This document shows positions 1-8,466 of a DNA stretch of 64,000 nucleotides, in pieces. Below the pieces are notes generated by a model. It had not been told where the DNA came from. It searched no databases and saw only the letters and a list, made by a program, of their open reading frames with translations. Source of the DNA: Haloferula rosea (lineage in GTDB: Bacteria; Verrucomicrobiota; Verrucomicrobiia; Verrucomicrobiales; Akkermansiaceae). The stretch lies in contig NZ_JAENII010000012.1 in assembly GCF_016595525.1 (NCBI RefSeq), positions 62,001 to 126,000 of the forward strand, written 5' to 3'. Numbering within the stretch: position 1 is the first letter of the stretch; the number at the start of each line of letters is the position of its first letter. The position numbers and the translations under genes were made by a program.

Positions 1-972
1 TTCGGATTCTGCATGACCTTCGCCGGCTACGTCCTCTTCGAGCAGGTCGGGCTCAAGGGCGACCTCGGTGCCATCGCCATCGGCATGCTCCTCGCCTCCT
101 CACCCCGCGCCGAAGAACTCGCCAGGAACCTCTTTGGCTTCAAAGACCTCTTCCTCGTCGCCTTCTTCCTCAGCATCGGCCTCTCCGAAGACCTCTCCCC
201 CGCCGCCTTCCTCGCCGCCCTCATCTTCCTCCCCTTCCTCGTCCCCAAGGCACTCGGCTTCTACGCCATCCTCTGCGGCTTCCGCCACCGCGCCCGCCCC
301 GCCTTCTTCGCAAGCGTCGGCCTCGCCAACTTCAGCGAGTTCGGCCTCATCGTCGGAAACGTCGCCGTGCTCTCCGGATGGCTGTCCAGCGATTGGCTCG
401 TCGCCATCGCCATCCTCGTCGCCCTCAGCTTCGTCGTCGCCGCCCCCCTCAACTCCGCCCCCTCCGTCCTCTTCGACCGCTTCGCGAAAAAACTCAAAGC
501 CCTCGAACGAGCCACCCCGCTCCCCGAGGACCGCCCCATCGTCAGCACCCACCCCGACGTCGTCATCTTCGGCATGGGCCGCATCGGCACCGGTGCCTAC
601 GACTGGTTGATCGAGCACCGCAAGCTTCACGTCGTCGGCGTCGACTCCGATCCCACCGCCCACCAGGAGCACGTCAAAGCCGGACGCAACATCATCTTCG
701 CCGACGGCACCGATCCCGGCTTCTGGGAACGCCTCGACCTCTCCGTGAAACCCAAGATGGTGATCATCGCCACCCGCAACTTCCGCGCCACCGTCCGCAT
801 CGCCTCCCGTCTCTGCTCCTACCAGGCAGGCGTCCCCATCACCGCCCTCGTCAAGCACCCCGACGAGGCCGAAGAACTCAAAAAACTCGGCGTCCACTCC
901 GTCTTCGATCTCTACCACGAAGCCGGCACCGCCTTCGCCGCCGAAAGCTGGCACGAACTCGAAGAAGCCTAA
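1..972 (+). CDS. Kef/YbaL-type cation:proton antiporter with RCK domain, 5' truncated by window edge
   Basis: The reading frame is already open at base 1, so the N-terminal part of the protein lies outside the window. The visible part begins with hydrophobic segments of the Na+/H+ exchanger fold, including the GAIAIGMLLASSPRAEELAR stretch typical of KefB/KefC/YbaL relatives. It ends in a cytoplasmic TrkA-N (RCK) nucleotide-binding domain, with the Rossmann motif GMGRIG at about bases 571-590 and an acidic strand end (VVGVDSDP). Family knowledge: such proteins export K+ or exchange monovalent cations for protons, gated by NAD(H) or adenine nucleotides bound to the RCK domain. The ion specificity cannot be read from this fragment. 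The stop codon is followed within 30 bp by an 8-bp tandem repeat array. Confidence 0.85.
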   Translation, partial: FGFCMTFAGYVLFEQVGLKGDLGAIAIGMLLASSPRAEELARNLFGFKDLFLVAFFLSIGLSEDLSPAAFLAALIFLPFLVPKALGFYAILCGFRHRARPAFFASVGLANFSEFGLIVGNVAVLSGWLSSDWLVAIAILVALSFVVAAPLNSAPSVLFDRFAKKLKALERATPLPEDRPIVSTHPDVVIFGMGRIGTGAYDWLIEHRKLHVVGVDSDPTAHQEHVKAGRNIIFADGTDPGFWERLDLSVKPKMVIIATRNFRATVRIASRLCSYQAGVPITALVKHPDEAEELKKLGVHSVFDLYHEAGTAFAAESWHELEEA

Positions 973-1000
973 CACCCCCAACAAAGCAACCCCACCTTCG

Positions 1001-1088
1001 GACCTTCAGACCTTCAGACCTCCAGACCTCCAGACCTCCAGACCTCCAGACCTCCAGACCTCCAGACCTTCAGACCTTCAGACCTTCC
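1001..1088. repeat. 8-bp tandem repeat array, about 11 copies of GACCTYCA
   Basis: Eleven head-to-tail 8-bp units cover 1001-1088. The outer units read GACCTTCA and the six central ones GACCTCCA; the last ends in CC. The period is not a multiple of three, and the array lies between genes, so coding use is unlikely. The identical central units suggest expansion by slipped-strand replication. Confidence 0.9.
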
Positions 1089-1101
1089 ACCTCGCCTACC
1101 C

Positions 1102-1215
1102 ATGCTGAAGAAGCTGGGCCAGATCGCCAGACACTTTGGCGCGGTCGTGGCGAGCGATGACGGTGATATCTGGACCATCGACGAGGACGGCCGAGTATCG
1201 ATCGAGGGCTCTTGA
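1102..1215 (+). CDS. possible 37-residue acidic small protein
   Basis: ATG at 1102 opens a 37-codon frame ending in TGA at 1213, 14 bp after the tandem array. The product starts MLKKLGQIARHFGAVVASDD and ends in the acidic stretch DGDIWTIDEDGRVSIEGS. This is a plausible short soluble protein, but no family is recognised. It lies in a 405-bp stretch between the antiporter and the first hypothetical exported protein. It could equally be a chance frame or a remnant; no convincing ribosome binding site was seen. Confidence 0.3.
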   Translation: MLKKLGQIARHFGAVVASDDGDIWTIDEDGRVSIEGS

Positions 1216-1377
1216 TATCCCTCCGATCTAACGGCTTCCATGCAGATTAAGACGAGCAAGCCCCCCCCCCACTCAACACCTCTCCCGAGCTCTTGCCGTC
1301 TCCTTCGGAAGCTGATTGGATACATGTGGCGTTCGTGGTCCAATAATCGGGAACACTTGGGCTTTTGCAGGGAAACC

Positions 1378-1986
1378 ATGAATCAACTCGCTTCCATTCT
1401 GATCTTTCTCGTACTTCCATCGATGCTTGGTGGCACAACCCTTGCTGACCCACCAACGGATACGGGGCTTGATTTCAAGGTCATCAAGGCGGATCGAAAC
1501 AAGAAGGACGATACAGGATTCGACCTGCTGACAGTGCGGATCACGAACGAATCGAAGTCCAACTATTGGATCATGACTGGCGAAAAGGACCCGGTTGAGA
1601 GGTTTTCCAGGACGAATCCGGACGCATTGATCTACTTGATGCACCATTCTTTCACGACGGATCACGGCGATCATTATCACGTTCGAAAAGGTGGCAGCTG
1701 GAAGCGCATCCACCCCCTTGGTTTCCGAAGAACCACGAACGAGCGCTGGATCAAGATCGGCCCTGGCGATCATAAAGAGATGAGTATTCCGGTAGCGGAT
1801 ACACTGGTAGATCATGCGGCAGAAATCGACCTCACCATGTTTTTCTCACGGGATGAGAAGGGACAAGACCGGTTCCACTTGGTGAGCAATGCAGTGATCG
1901 TCAAGACTCACCAACCAAACGCCCCCAACCATCCTTCTGCTCCCCGAGCCGGTTCAGAGCCTTCCGTTCGTGGCTCGGAAGAATAA
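1378..1986 (+). CDS. hypothetical secreted protein, 202 aa
   Basis: The start at 1378 was chosen because the next residues form a clean Sec signal peptide (MNQLASILIFLVLPSMLGGT, with probable cleavage after TTLA). The frame also stays open upstream to an ATG at 1240. The mature protein is about 180 residues, hydrophilic, rich in Asp, Lys and His, with a His-containing stretch (YLMHHSFTTDHGDHYHVR) near residue 90. I recognise no family. Codon use is visibly less GC-biased at third positions than in the surrounding housekeeping genes, consistent with an accessory segment. It is the first of three same-strand orphan genes at 1378-3312, with gaps of about 150-180 bp that make a single tight operon unlikely. 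Confidence 0.6.
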   Translation: MNQLASILIFLVLPSMLGGTTLADPPTDTGLDFKVIKADRNKKDDTGFDLLTVRITNESKSNYWIMTGEKDPVERFSRTNPDALIYLMHHSFTTDHGDHYHVRKGGSWKRIHPLGFRRTTNERWIKIGPGDHKEMSIPVADTLVDHAAEIDLTMFFSRDEKGQDRFHLVSNAVIVKTHQPNAPNHPSAPRAGSEPSVRGSEE

Positions 1987-2163
1987 GACCGCTGGAGAAA
2001 TGGCAGGCCTTGACGATCTTGCTCACAGCCAGGTCGGTCGAAGGACCACTGCTGCCAGCGTTGCTATTGAATTCTTGCCGCCACCTTCGGGAATTGCTTC
2101 GCTGTTTGGGAGCATTTCGATTTGGTTGTCGGGAATGTCTCACTTCAAGCGTTGGCCAACAAC

Positions 2164-2514
2164 ATGAGTGACGATCTCGCAACGAACTACAGCATCTCCA
2201 AGTGGGTTCATCATCTAAGGGACTACCCATCGAAGGAGTCGTTGCGAAGTCATGAGGTTAGTTCACTGCTGATAGCTCTGATAGCGGTGCCGCTGGCACT
2301 AGTCCAACTACGGGTCTTTATTGTGTTCCGCGGAATGGGGGAAACTGAGACCGCAAGCGAAACGGCAGACTTCGGCGCTTTCGGGGACACCGGCTGGAAC
2401 CTTGCTGCTGCGGGTCTCTGGACATTATGTTCCTTGGTGAATTTCTGGCGGTGGTGGTCATGCAGGCGCAAGAGACTCAGCGGAAATGCCTCTCAGGGGG
2501 GCGACCACTTCTGA
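2164..2514 (+). CDS. small membrane protein, 116 aa, unknown function
   Basis: The frame beginning with ATG 2164 encodes a protein with two hydrophobic helices: one near residues 32-55 (SSLLIALIAVPLALVQLRVF) and one near residues 78-96 (GWNLAAAGLWTLCSLVNFW). A basic C-terminal tail (SCRRKRLS) follows. This looks like a two-pass inner-membrane protein. A longer in-frame start exists at 2122 but adds only a few polar residues. No family is recognised, and the neighbouring genes are also orphans. Confidence 0.45.
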   Translation: MSDDLATNYSISKWVHHLRDYPSKESLRSHEVSSLLIALIAVPLALVQLRVFIVFRGMGETETASETADFGAFGDTGWNLAAAGLWTLCSLVNFWRWWSCRRKRLSGNASQGGDHF

Positions 2515-2595
2515 ACGAGGCAGTCGATGAGCTCCCCATCATCGGCCTTATTGCATCCTTGTCGCCAGTTTCGGAAACTGGTTGGTTAATTCCAG

Positions 2596-2621
2596 CCTGT
2601 CCGGATCGCCTGTCCGGATCG
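2596..2621. repeat. 13-bp direct duplication
   Basis: The 13-mer CCTGTCCGGATCG occurs twice in direct tandem, followed by a partial third copy (CCTG). It lies 40 bp upstream of the next gene start and looks like a simple duplication. Confidence 0.8.
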
Positions 2622-2661
2622 CCTGCGCATCACCCCATCCACACAGCACAGACGCCAGACG

Positions 2662-3312
2662 ATGATCCGACTCCTTACGGCATTCTTGTCAGGCATCGCC
2701 GTGGCGCTGGTTGGCTCATGGCTCTGGTCCGCCAAGCAGAGCCTAGCGGATGACGCGGACCACCCACAGGTCGCAGGCCCCCAACTGAAGGGTGTGGAAT
2801 GGTTCGCCCGCGTCGATGGCTTTGCGGAGTTGATCCACAAGGCTCCCGGTCTGGCCAAGACCTTGTCCGAAGCGGAAAAGGTCACCGTGTTCCGAGTCGT
2901 CGAGGGTGCAGGAGACATCGAGATCGGACAATACGCGTTGGGAAAACCATACGAAGCCACGACCAAGGAGGCGGCGGCGTATTCGAGGGTGATGTGCTCG
3001 CCGACATCCGTCACGGATGTGAGCGCCTGCCTCTTCTCGCCTGGATTCGGCATCGAGTTCGTCCGGGGAGAGTCGGAGTTCTACGCCTTGGTATGTTACT
3101 CATGCAGTGACATCCTGTTCTTCGACCGCGAGGGGCAAACGGTGGGCGGATTCGGGATGACCCGGGAAGCGGAGGCAGCACTCGCCGGCATGTTCCGGAC
3201 AGTCTATCCGGATGACATCGAAGTGCAGGCATTGAGCGACGAAGTTGCGTCTTCGCCCTCCTTTTCCATCAAACGGATCAAAGCGATGCACTCTGGCGGC
3301 GACCCACGGTGA
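2662..3312 (+). CDS. hypothetical exported or membrane-anchored protein, 216 aa
   Basis: The protein begins with an uncleaved-anchor-like or signal segment (MIRLLTAFLSGIAVALVGSW) followed by LWSAKQSLADDADHP, so the rest is probably periplasmic. The mature part contains a Cys-containing stretch (YALVCYSCSDILFFDREGQT) near residue 150, where a CYSC pair could bind metal or form a disulfide. No family is recognised. A string such as SDILFFDREGQTVGGFGM suggests a beta-rich fold. It is the last of the three orphan genes before the Gfo/Idh oxidoreductase; the 124-bp downstream gap shows no clear terminator. Confidence 0.65.
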   Translation: MIRLLTAFLSGIAVALVGSWLWSAKQSLADDADHPQVAGPQLKGVEWFARVDGFAELIHKAPGLAKTLSEAEKVTVFRVVEGAGDIEIGQYALGKPYEATTKEAAAYSRVMCSPTSVTDVSACLFSPGFGIEFVRGESEFYALVCYSCSDILFFDREGQTVGGFGMTREAEAALAGMFRTVYPDDIEVQALSDEVASSPSFSIKRIKAMHSGGDPR

Positions 3313-3436
3313 CCAGCCCCGGCACGTGAAACAGAAATCGTGAGAATTGACGCCCTTCGATGATGGGTTTCTTCTGAAACGACCGTAGTCAATTCGAGCG
3401 GTTCCCAGCGAACCACTTCTCAACCTCATCAGACCG

Positions 3437-4717
3437 ATGTCCATCACGCCCACCCGACGCCAATTCCTCAAGACCACCGCGCTCACCTTCGGCGCACCCA
3501 CCTTCATTCCAGCATCCGCACTCGGGCGGGACGGACATGTGGCTCCAAGCAACCGCATCGTGCTGGGCGCCATCGGGATCGGCCCGCGCGGCCGCAAGGT
3601 CCTCTCGTGCTTCCTCAAGGAGAAGGACGTGCAATTCGTCGCCATCGCGGATGCGCAGGAGAACCGCCGCGAGACCGTCCGCCGGATGGCCATGCGCGCC
3701 TACGATACGGAGGACTGCAAGAAGTACAGCGACATGAACGAGATGCTCGAGCGGGACGACATCGACGCCACCCTCATCTGCACCGGGGACCGCTGGCACG
3801 CCCTCGCCTCCATGAGGGCCGCGAAGGCTGGGAAGGACATCTATTGCGAAAAACCCTGCAGCATGACGATCCGTGAGTCACAGGAACTCGCGGACACCAT
3901 CAATCGCTACGACCGGGTGTTCCAGGCCGGCACCCAGCGACGCAACGTCGACAACTTCCGCTTCGCCTGCCAACTCGCCGCTGGTGGCAAGCTCGGCACG
4001 GTCGAGAAAGTCCACGCCGGCATTCTTTCCCTGCGCGAGGATTTCTCGTGGCTGCCGGAGGAACCACTGCCAAGCACCGATGAGATCGACTGGGATGCCT
4101 GGCTCGGCCCGTCACCTTGGCGCCCCTACAACAAGAAATACACCCAGGGGCGGTGGCGCGGATACTACGACTTCAATGGCGGCGCCACGCTGCCTGAGTG
4201 GGGAGCCCACACCATCGACCTCTGCCAATGGGCCGCGGGGGCCGATGGCACCGTGCCGGTCGAGTATGAGGCCGATGGCGACACCATCCATGCCACCTAT
4301 CAGAATGGCGTGAAACTTGTCATGCGACTCGCCGGCTTCAAGGGCGAGGGCGACTGGGTGGTTCCCGGCACCTGCCCGGTGCGCTTCGAGGGCGACGAAG
4401 GCTGGGTGGAGGCCGCCGACAGCGGCGAAATCAAATCCAACCCGGCTTCTCTGGTGAAGGATTTCCCGGAAGGTGGCCTCTCAGGCACCGACCCGAGCAA
4501 GCACGTCCGCGAGTTCCTTGACTGCGTCAAATCCCGCAAGAAACCGGCCGCGAATGCCGATGTCACCCGCTACGGACACATTGTGTCCCATGCCGCTTCG
4601 ATCGCATGGCGACTGGGCCGGAAAGTCCGCTTCGATCCCGCGACCGAGACCTTCATCGATGACGCCGAAGCCAACCACATGATCAGCCGCTCCCGCCGTG
4701 CCGGATGGACCGCCTGA
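3437..4717 (+). CDS. Tat-exported Gfo/Idh/MocA family oxidoreductase
   Basis: The N-terminus carries a twin-arginine signal (TPTRRQFLKTTALTFGAPTF), so the enzyme is probably folded with its cofactor and exported to the periplasm. The Rossmann motif (LGAIGIGPRGRKVL) lies near residues 42-55, and the family EKP motif (YCEKPCSM) near 137-144. The C-terminal alpha/beta domain contains the WDAWLGPSPWRPY signature common in Verrucomicrobia and Planctomycetes homologues. Length (426 aa) is normal. Family knowledge: NAD(P)-dependent oxidation of sugars or inositols; the substrate is not determinable. It is followed after 21 bp by a HEAT-repeat gene, probably co-transcribed. Confidence 0.9.
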   Translation: MSITPTRRQFLKTTALTFGAPTFIPASALGRDGHVAPSNRIVLGAIGIGPRGRKVLSCFLKEKDVQFVAIADAQENRRETVRRMAMRAYDTEDCKKYSDMNEMLERDDIDATLICTGDRWHALASMRAAKAGKDIYCEKPCSMTIRESQELADTINRYDRVFQAGTQRRNVDNFRFACQLAAGGKLGTVEKVHAGILSLREDFSWLPEEPLPSTDEIDWDAWLGPSPWRPYNKKYTQGRWRGYYDFNGGATLPEWGAHTIDLCQWAAGADGTVPVEYEADGDTIHATYQNGVKLVMRLAGFKGEGDWVVPGTCPVRFEGDEGWVEAADSGEIKSNPASLVKDFPEGGLSGTDPSKHVREFLDCVKSRKKPAANADVTRYGHIVSHAASIAWRLGRKVRFDPATETFIDDAEANHMISRSRRAGWTA

Positions 4718-4738
4718 AACCCCTGACCTTCTGCCAAC

Positions 4739-5335
4739 ATGAGCTCCACACCGATCAAAGACGAGGCATCCCAACTCGCCATCCTGAACTCAAGCGCCTC
4801 GGATCACGACAAGGCGGTCGCCTGCCAGATGCTGGTCTACGTCGCCGGACCGAAGTCCATTCCAGCACTCGTCCCGCTCCTCGAAAGCGAGAAACTCGCT
4901 GCATACGCCCGCAGCGTGCTCGAGGCCATCGACGATCCTGCCGCTTCGAAAGCACTGCTCGACGCCCTGCCGGAACTGCAAGGCCGCCCGCTCGCCGGGG
5001 TGGTCGACTCCCTCGGAGTCCGACGGGAAAAGGAAGCCATCCCCGCCCTTCAAAAGCTCGCCTCGGGTGAAGCAAAGGACGGACAGCCGGAAGCCATCGC
5101 CTCGCTGGGCATGATCGGCACCCCTGACGCTGCCGCCGCCCTCGAAGTCATCCTGACCCAGGGACCGGAGCCTTCCCAAACCGCTGCCGGCCACGCCGCC
5201 ATCGTCGCGGCCGAACATCTCTCCCGTGAAGGTCACGCGGAGGAAGCCAAGCGCCTGAGCCGAGGCCTCATCAAGCTGTTCCCGAATGGCCCGATCCACG
5301 TGGCTGCGGTGAAGCTGGAGACAGCCCCGCAATGA
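4739..5335 (+). CDS. HEAT-repeat-like protein, 198 aa
   Basis: Almost entirely alpha-helical sequence made of repeating pairs such as GPKSIPALVPLLES, DPAASKALLDALPEL, KEAIPALQKLASGE and TPDAAAALEVILTQG. These resemble PBS-lyase/HEAT repeats covering residues 30-140. No signal peptide is seen, so it is probably cytoplasmic. It sits 21 bp downstream of the Gfo/Idh gene and likely shares its transcript. Such proteins are usually scaffolds; a specific role cannot be assigned. Confidence 0.75.
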   Translation: MSSTPIKDEASQLAILNSSASDHDKAVACQMLVYVAGPKSIPALVPLLESEKLAAYARSVLEAIDDPAASKALLDALPELQGRPLAGVVDSLGVRREKEAIPALQKLASGEAKDGQPEAIASLGMIGTPDAAAALEVILTQGPEPSQTAAGHAAIVAAEHLSREGHAEEAKRLSRGLIKLFPNGPIHVAAVKLETAPQ

Positions 5336-5381
5336 GGCAGCGCCCACCCCACAAGTCGCGGCGCCCGTACTTTGGGAGTTG

Positions 5382-5401
5382 AGCAGGGGCCACACCCTGC
5401 T
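5382..5401. other. 7-bp hairpin just upstream of hflX
   Basis: AGCAGGG and CCCTGCT form a perfect 7-bp stem around a 6-nt loop, 14 bp before the hflX start codon. There is no T-run, so it is either a weak terminator for the HEAT gene or a 5' leader structure of hflX. Confidence 0.35.
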
Positions 5402-5415
5402 ATCCCCCCTTCCCG

Positions 5416-6714
5416 ATGTTCGAAGTCCGCGAGAAACCCGAAATGGTCGAACGAGCCCTGCTCGTGCGGCTGTATTTCGACCCACGGGAAGCCGACGAGT
5501 CCGAAGCCCTCCTCGAAGAGCTCGAGGAACTCGTCCGAACGCTGGGCATCGGCGTGGTCGAGAAGGTCCTCGCGAAGTCCCGCTCGATGCACAAAAAATT
5601 CCTCTGTGGCACCGGCAAGGCCGCCGAGATCGTGGACCTCGCAAAGGCACATGAGTGCGACTGCATCGTCTTCGACAACCAGCTCGCCCCATCCCAGCAG
5701 CGCGAGTGGGAGGCCGCCGCCGACCTCTGCGTGATCGACCGCGAGGAAGTCATCCTCGACATCTTTGCCAAGCGCGCACAGACGCGCGAGGCCCGGCTCC
5801 AGGTCGAGCTCGCCCGCATGCAGTACGCCCTGCCCCGCATGGCCCGCATGTGGGGTCACCTCGACCGCGAAGGCGGCGGTGGATCCGGTGGGTCAGCCGC
5901 AGCACGCGGCATGGGTGAGAAGCAGATCGAGGTCGACCGCCGCATGGCCCGCGTGCGCATCGACCGCGCCAAACGCGAACTCGAGGACGTCCGCAAACAA
6001 CGCGCGACCCAGCGCCACGCCCGCGAACGGCTCGAAACCCCGCACGCTTCCATCGTCGGCTACACCAACGCCGGCAAGTCCACACTGCTCAACCGCCTGT
6101 CAGGCTCCGAGGTCCTGTCCAAGGACATGCTCTTCGCCACCCTCGACACGACCACCCGGCGCATCGACCTTCCCGACGGACAGCCGCTGCTGCTCACCGA
6201 CACCGTCGGCTTCGTGCGAAACCTCCCCCACCGACTCGTCGAGGCCTTCAAGGCAACCCTCGAGGAGTCCGTCCTCGCCGACTTCCTGATCCACGTCCTC
6301 GATGCCTCTTCTCCCGAAGTCGAGGCCTTCCATGATACGACACTCTCCGTACTTGCCGAGCTCGGCGCGGGTGAGAAGCAGATCATCACGGTGCTCAACA
6401 AGATCGACAACGTGTCCGACCCCGATCAGATGGCCTTCCTTCGCCGCACCTTCCCGGACGCCATCCACGCCTCGGCCCTGAAGGACATCGGCATCGCCGA
6501 ATTGCTCGATGCCTGCTCGACCGCCCTCGCTTCCCGCGTCCAGCGACTCCGCTACCGGATCCCCCAGTCACGAGCCGATCTCGTCGGCCTGCTGCATCGC
6601 GACGCCAAGATCCTCTCCACCGACTACGAAGGGAACGACATCCTCGTTCACGCCGTGGTTCCCGCCGCGATTTCGGGAAAACTGGAAGGTTTCCTGACCG
6701 AACCCCCCGAGTGA
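5416..6714 (+). CDS. hflX: ribosome-associated GTPase HflX
   Basis: This is a full-length HflX (432 aa). It has the N-terminal HflX nucleotide-binding-like domain (residues 1-105), the helical linker with the family signature GEKQIEVDRRMARVRIDRAK (about 170-190), and the GTPase core. G1 is GYTNAGKST (215-223), the switch region is followed by DTVGFVRNLPH, and G4 is NKID. Family knowledge: HflX binds the 50S subunit and splits or rescues stalled ribosomes under stress. It stands alone between the HEAT gene and a sulfatase, both on the same strand. Confidence 0.97.
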   Translation: MFEVREKPEMVERALLVRLYFDPREADESEALLEELEELVRTLGIGVVEKVLAKSRSMHKKFLCGTGKAAEIVDLAKAHECDCIVFDNQLAPSQQREWEAAADLCVIDREEVILDIFAKRAQTREARLQVELARMQYALPRMARMWGHLDREGGGGSGGSAAARGMGEKQIEVDRRMARVRIDRAKRELEDVRKQRATQRHARERLETPHASIVGYTNAGKSTLLNRLSGSEVLSKDMLFATLDTTTRRIDLPDGQPLLLTDTVGFVRNLPHRLVEAFKATLEESVLADFLIHVLDASSPEVEAFHDTTLSVLAELGAGEKQIITVLNKIDNVSDPDQMAFLRRTFPDAIHASALKDIGIAELLDACSTALASRVQRLRYRIPQSRADLVGLLHRDAKILSTDYEGNDILVHAVVPAAISGKLEGFLTEPPE

Positions 6715-6720
6715 GCCCGA

Positions 6721-6753
6721 AAAGCCGCCAATCCCGCCAATTCGTGCGGCTTT
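6721..6753 (+). terminator. possible terminator after hflX
   Basis: AAAGCCGC pairs with GCGGCTTT (8 bp) across a 17-nt loop, starting 6 bp after the hflX stop. The T-run is only TTTA, so efficiency is uncertain. Confidence 0.4.
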
Positions 6754-6807
6754 AGTGCAATGTCCACCGGATTCCCGTCGTTTGAATCCCCTCAGCCCAA
6801 GAACCTC

Positions 6808-8379
6808 ATGCGCCTGACCCCACTTTTCCCCGCTCTCGCCGCCCTTCTGATTCCTGTCAGCCACGCGGCGACCGATGCACCAAACATCATCATCTACATG
6901 GTCGACGACCTCGGCTGGAACCACGTGCAGGCCGGCAAGGGAACCATGGGAACCACGCCCAAGCGCTATCAGACCCCCGAAATCGCGCGACTGGCGGCCG
7001 ATGGGTTGAGCTTCACCCACGCCTACTCGCAGCCGAACTGCGCGCCGACCCGGGCCGCCATGCTGTCCGGACAGTATCCGGCACGCATCCACAACAAGGT
7101 CTACGTCGTCGGCAGCCTCAATCGCGGTGGAAAGAACGGAAAGTTCAAGGGCCCGGAGCAGGGTGAGGACGTCGATGCCGAAGCCATCACCGTCGCGGAA
7201 GCGCTGAAGGAGAATGGCTACGCTACCGCCCACATCGGGAAATACCACGTCGGCGGTCATGAAGGCGGCGAGGCCACCCTGCCCGAGAAGGCCGGCTTCG
7301 ACATCAACATCGGCGGCGGCAAGCAAGGCCATCAAGGGTCCTGTTTCGCGTCCAAGCCGAAGAATGGCAACAAGTGGGGCTTCAAGAACGTCGGCTACGG
7401 TGCCTTCGACAAGTATGCCGCTCCCTACACCGATGAGTATCTCAAGAAACACGGCTTCCCCGCCGAACTGAAAGGCACCCCGAAGCACGTGTCGGATGCC
7501 GTCGGTGACGCCCTCGAAGAAACCGTCGCCACCCTGGCGAAGGGAGACAAACCCTTCTACATCCAGTTTCACACCTACGCCGTGCACGGCCCCGTGAAGG
7601 CCCGCCCCGACCTGTTCAAGAAGGCGGAGGCGAGGGTTCCGACCGGCCACAAGGCAGCCGGCAGGATGGCCCACTACCTCGGATTCATCGACAGCCTGGA
7701 TCTCAACCTCGCCCGCATGCGCAAAATGCTCGAAGACCCGAATGGTGACGGCGACACCTCCGACAGCATCACCAAGAACACCCTCATCCTCTTCACCTCG
7801 GACAATGGCGGCACCCACGCCGACAACCTTCCGCTCAAGGGCAACAAGGGCATGCTCACCGAAGGCGGCATCCGTGTCCCCCTCATCGCCTGCTGGCCCG
7901 GCACCATCCCGGCCGGCACCGTGACGGACAACAAGGTGCACTCGGTCGACTACTACCCGACCTACCTCGAACTCGCCGGCAACAAATGGACCCCACCCGC
8001 CGACACCCACCCGCTCGATGGCACTTCATTCGCCGACCTCCTCAAGAAGCCCACCCTCGAGGATGACCGCGATGCCATCTTCTTCCTCTTCCCCGGATAC
8101 CTCGACACCCGCGCCACCCCCTCGGTCGTGGCCATCGATGACATCGCCGGAAAGCGCTACAAGCTCTACTACTACTACGAAGGGAATCGTTGGGAGCTTT
8201 ACTGCCTCAGCGACGACCAGGAGGAAGCGAAGAACCTGATCAAGGAAGAGGCGGAGAAAGCCAAAACCCTATCGGTCAAGATGCTCAACTGGCTCAACCA
8301 GGAGCACCCCACCTGGAAACCCAGCTTCCCGCTCATCCGTGAGACCGGCAAAAGCGCCGGCCCTCCTCCAGGACTCTGA
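6808..8379 (+). CDS. secreted arylsulfatase-family enzyme
   Basis: The start at 6808 gives a good Sec signal peptide (MRLTPLFPALAALLIPVSHA, cleavage near residue 21). An upstream ATG at 6760 would only bury it. The metal-binding motif MVDDLGWNH is near 31-39, and the formylglycine site C78-A-P-T-R fits the CxPxR sulfatase consensus. FTSDNGG near residue 330 is the usual metal-site stretch, and GNKGMLTEGGIRVPLI follows. At 523 aa it fits the family. Family knowledge: hydrolyses sulfate esters of glycans after Cys-to-formylglycine conversion by a maturase, which is not encoded in this window. It stands alone, with no glycosidase beside it. Confidence 0.93.
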   Translation: MRLTPLFPALAALLIPVSHAATDAPNIIIYMVDDLGWNHVQAGKGTMGTTPKRYQTPEIARLAADGLSFTHAYSQPNCAPTRAAMLSGQYPARIHNKVYVVGSLNRGGKNGKFKGPEQGEDVDAEAITVAEALKENGYATAHIGKYHVGGHEGGEATLPEKAGFDINIGGGKQGHQGSCFASKPKNGNKWGFKNVGYGAFDKYAAPYTDEYLKKHGFPAELKGTPKHVSDAVGDALEETVATLAKGDKPFYIQFHTYAVHGPVKARPDLFKKAEARVPTGHKAAGRMAHYLGFIDSLDLNLARMRKMLEDPNGDGDTSDSITKNTLILFTSDNGGTHADNLPLKGNKGMLTEGGIRVPLIACWPGTIPAGTVTDNKVHSVDYYPTYLELAGNKWTPPADTHPLDGTSFADLLKKPTLEDDRDAIFFLFPGYLDTRATPSVVAIDDIAGKRYKLYYYYEGNRWELYCLSDDQEEAKNLIKEEAEKAKTLSVKMLNWLNQEHPTWKPSFPLIRETGKSAGPPPGL

Positions 8380-8466
8380 TCGCTCCCGGCAATCCTCCGG
8401 GCGACTTCTCCCGACATTGCGCCTTGGCGCTTCCCATCTGGTCTCCAATCATGGCGCCACCGCCTG

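Larger units (their letters stand above)
973..1377. other. intergenic region with repeat array, small ORF and C10 homopolymer
   Basis: Apart from the tandem array and the 37-codon frame, this stretch holds a run of ten C residues at 1261-1270, about 107 bp upstream of the next signal-peptide start. An in-frame ATG at 1240 would put the C tract inside a longer reading frame, but that extension lacks an export signal and I did not use it. No RNA gene was seen here. Confidence 0.6.

Noticed and set aside
100-984. 294-aa minus-strand open frame opposite the antiporter gene
   Set aside because: Very acidic, Gly-rich composition produced by reading the complement of a GC-rich gene; no motif, and the plus strand encodes a clear transporter and RCK domain.
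1001-1088. CRISPR-like array
   Set aside because: Units are 8 bp, contiguous and without spacers.
378-1160. 260-aa plus-strand frame rich in Arg, His and Pro
   Set aside because: Shifted frame of the antiporter running into the 8-bp repeat; composition is that of an out-of-frame shadow.
1014-1379. minus-strand frame with octapeptide repeats
   Set aside because: The repeats are only the translation of the 8-bp DNA array; there is no support for expression or a start signal.
6568-8010. 480-aa minus-strand frame opposite the sulfatase
   Set aside because: Antisense shadow of a gene with all sulfatase motifs; composition is Gly/Val/Asp-rich.
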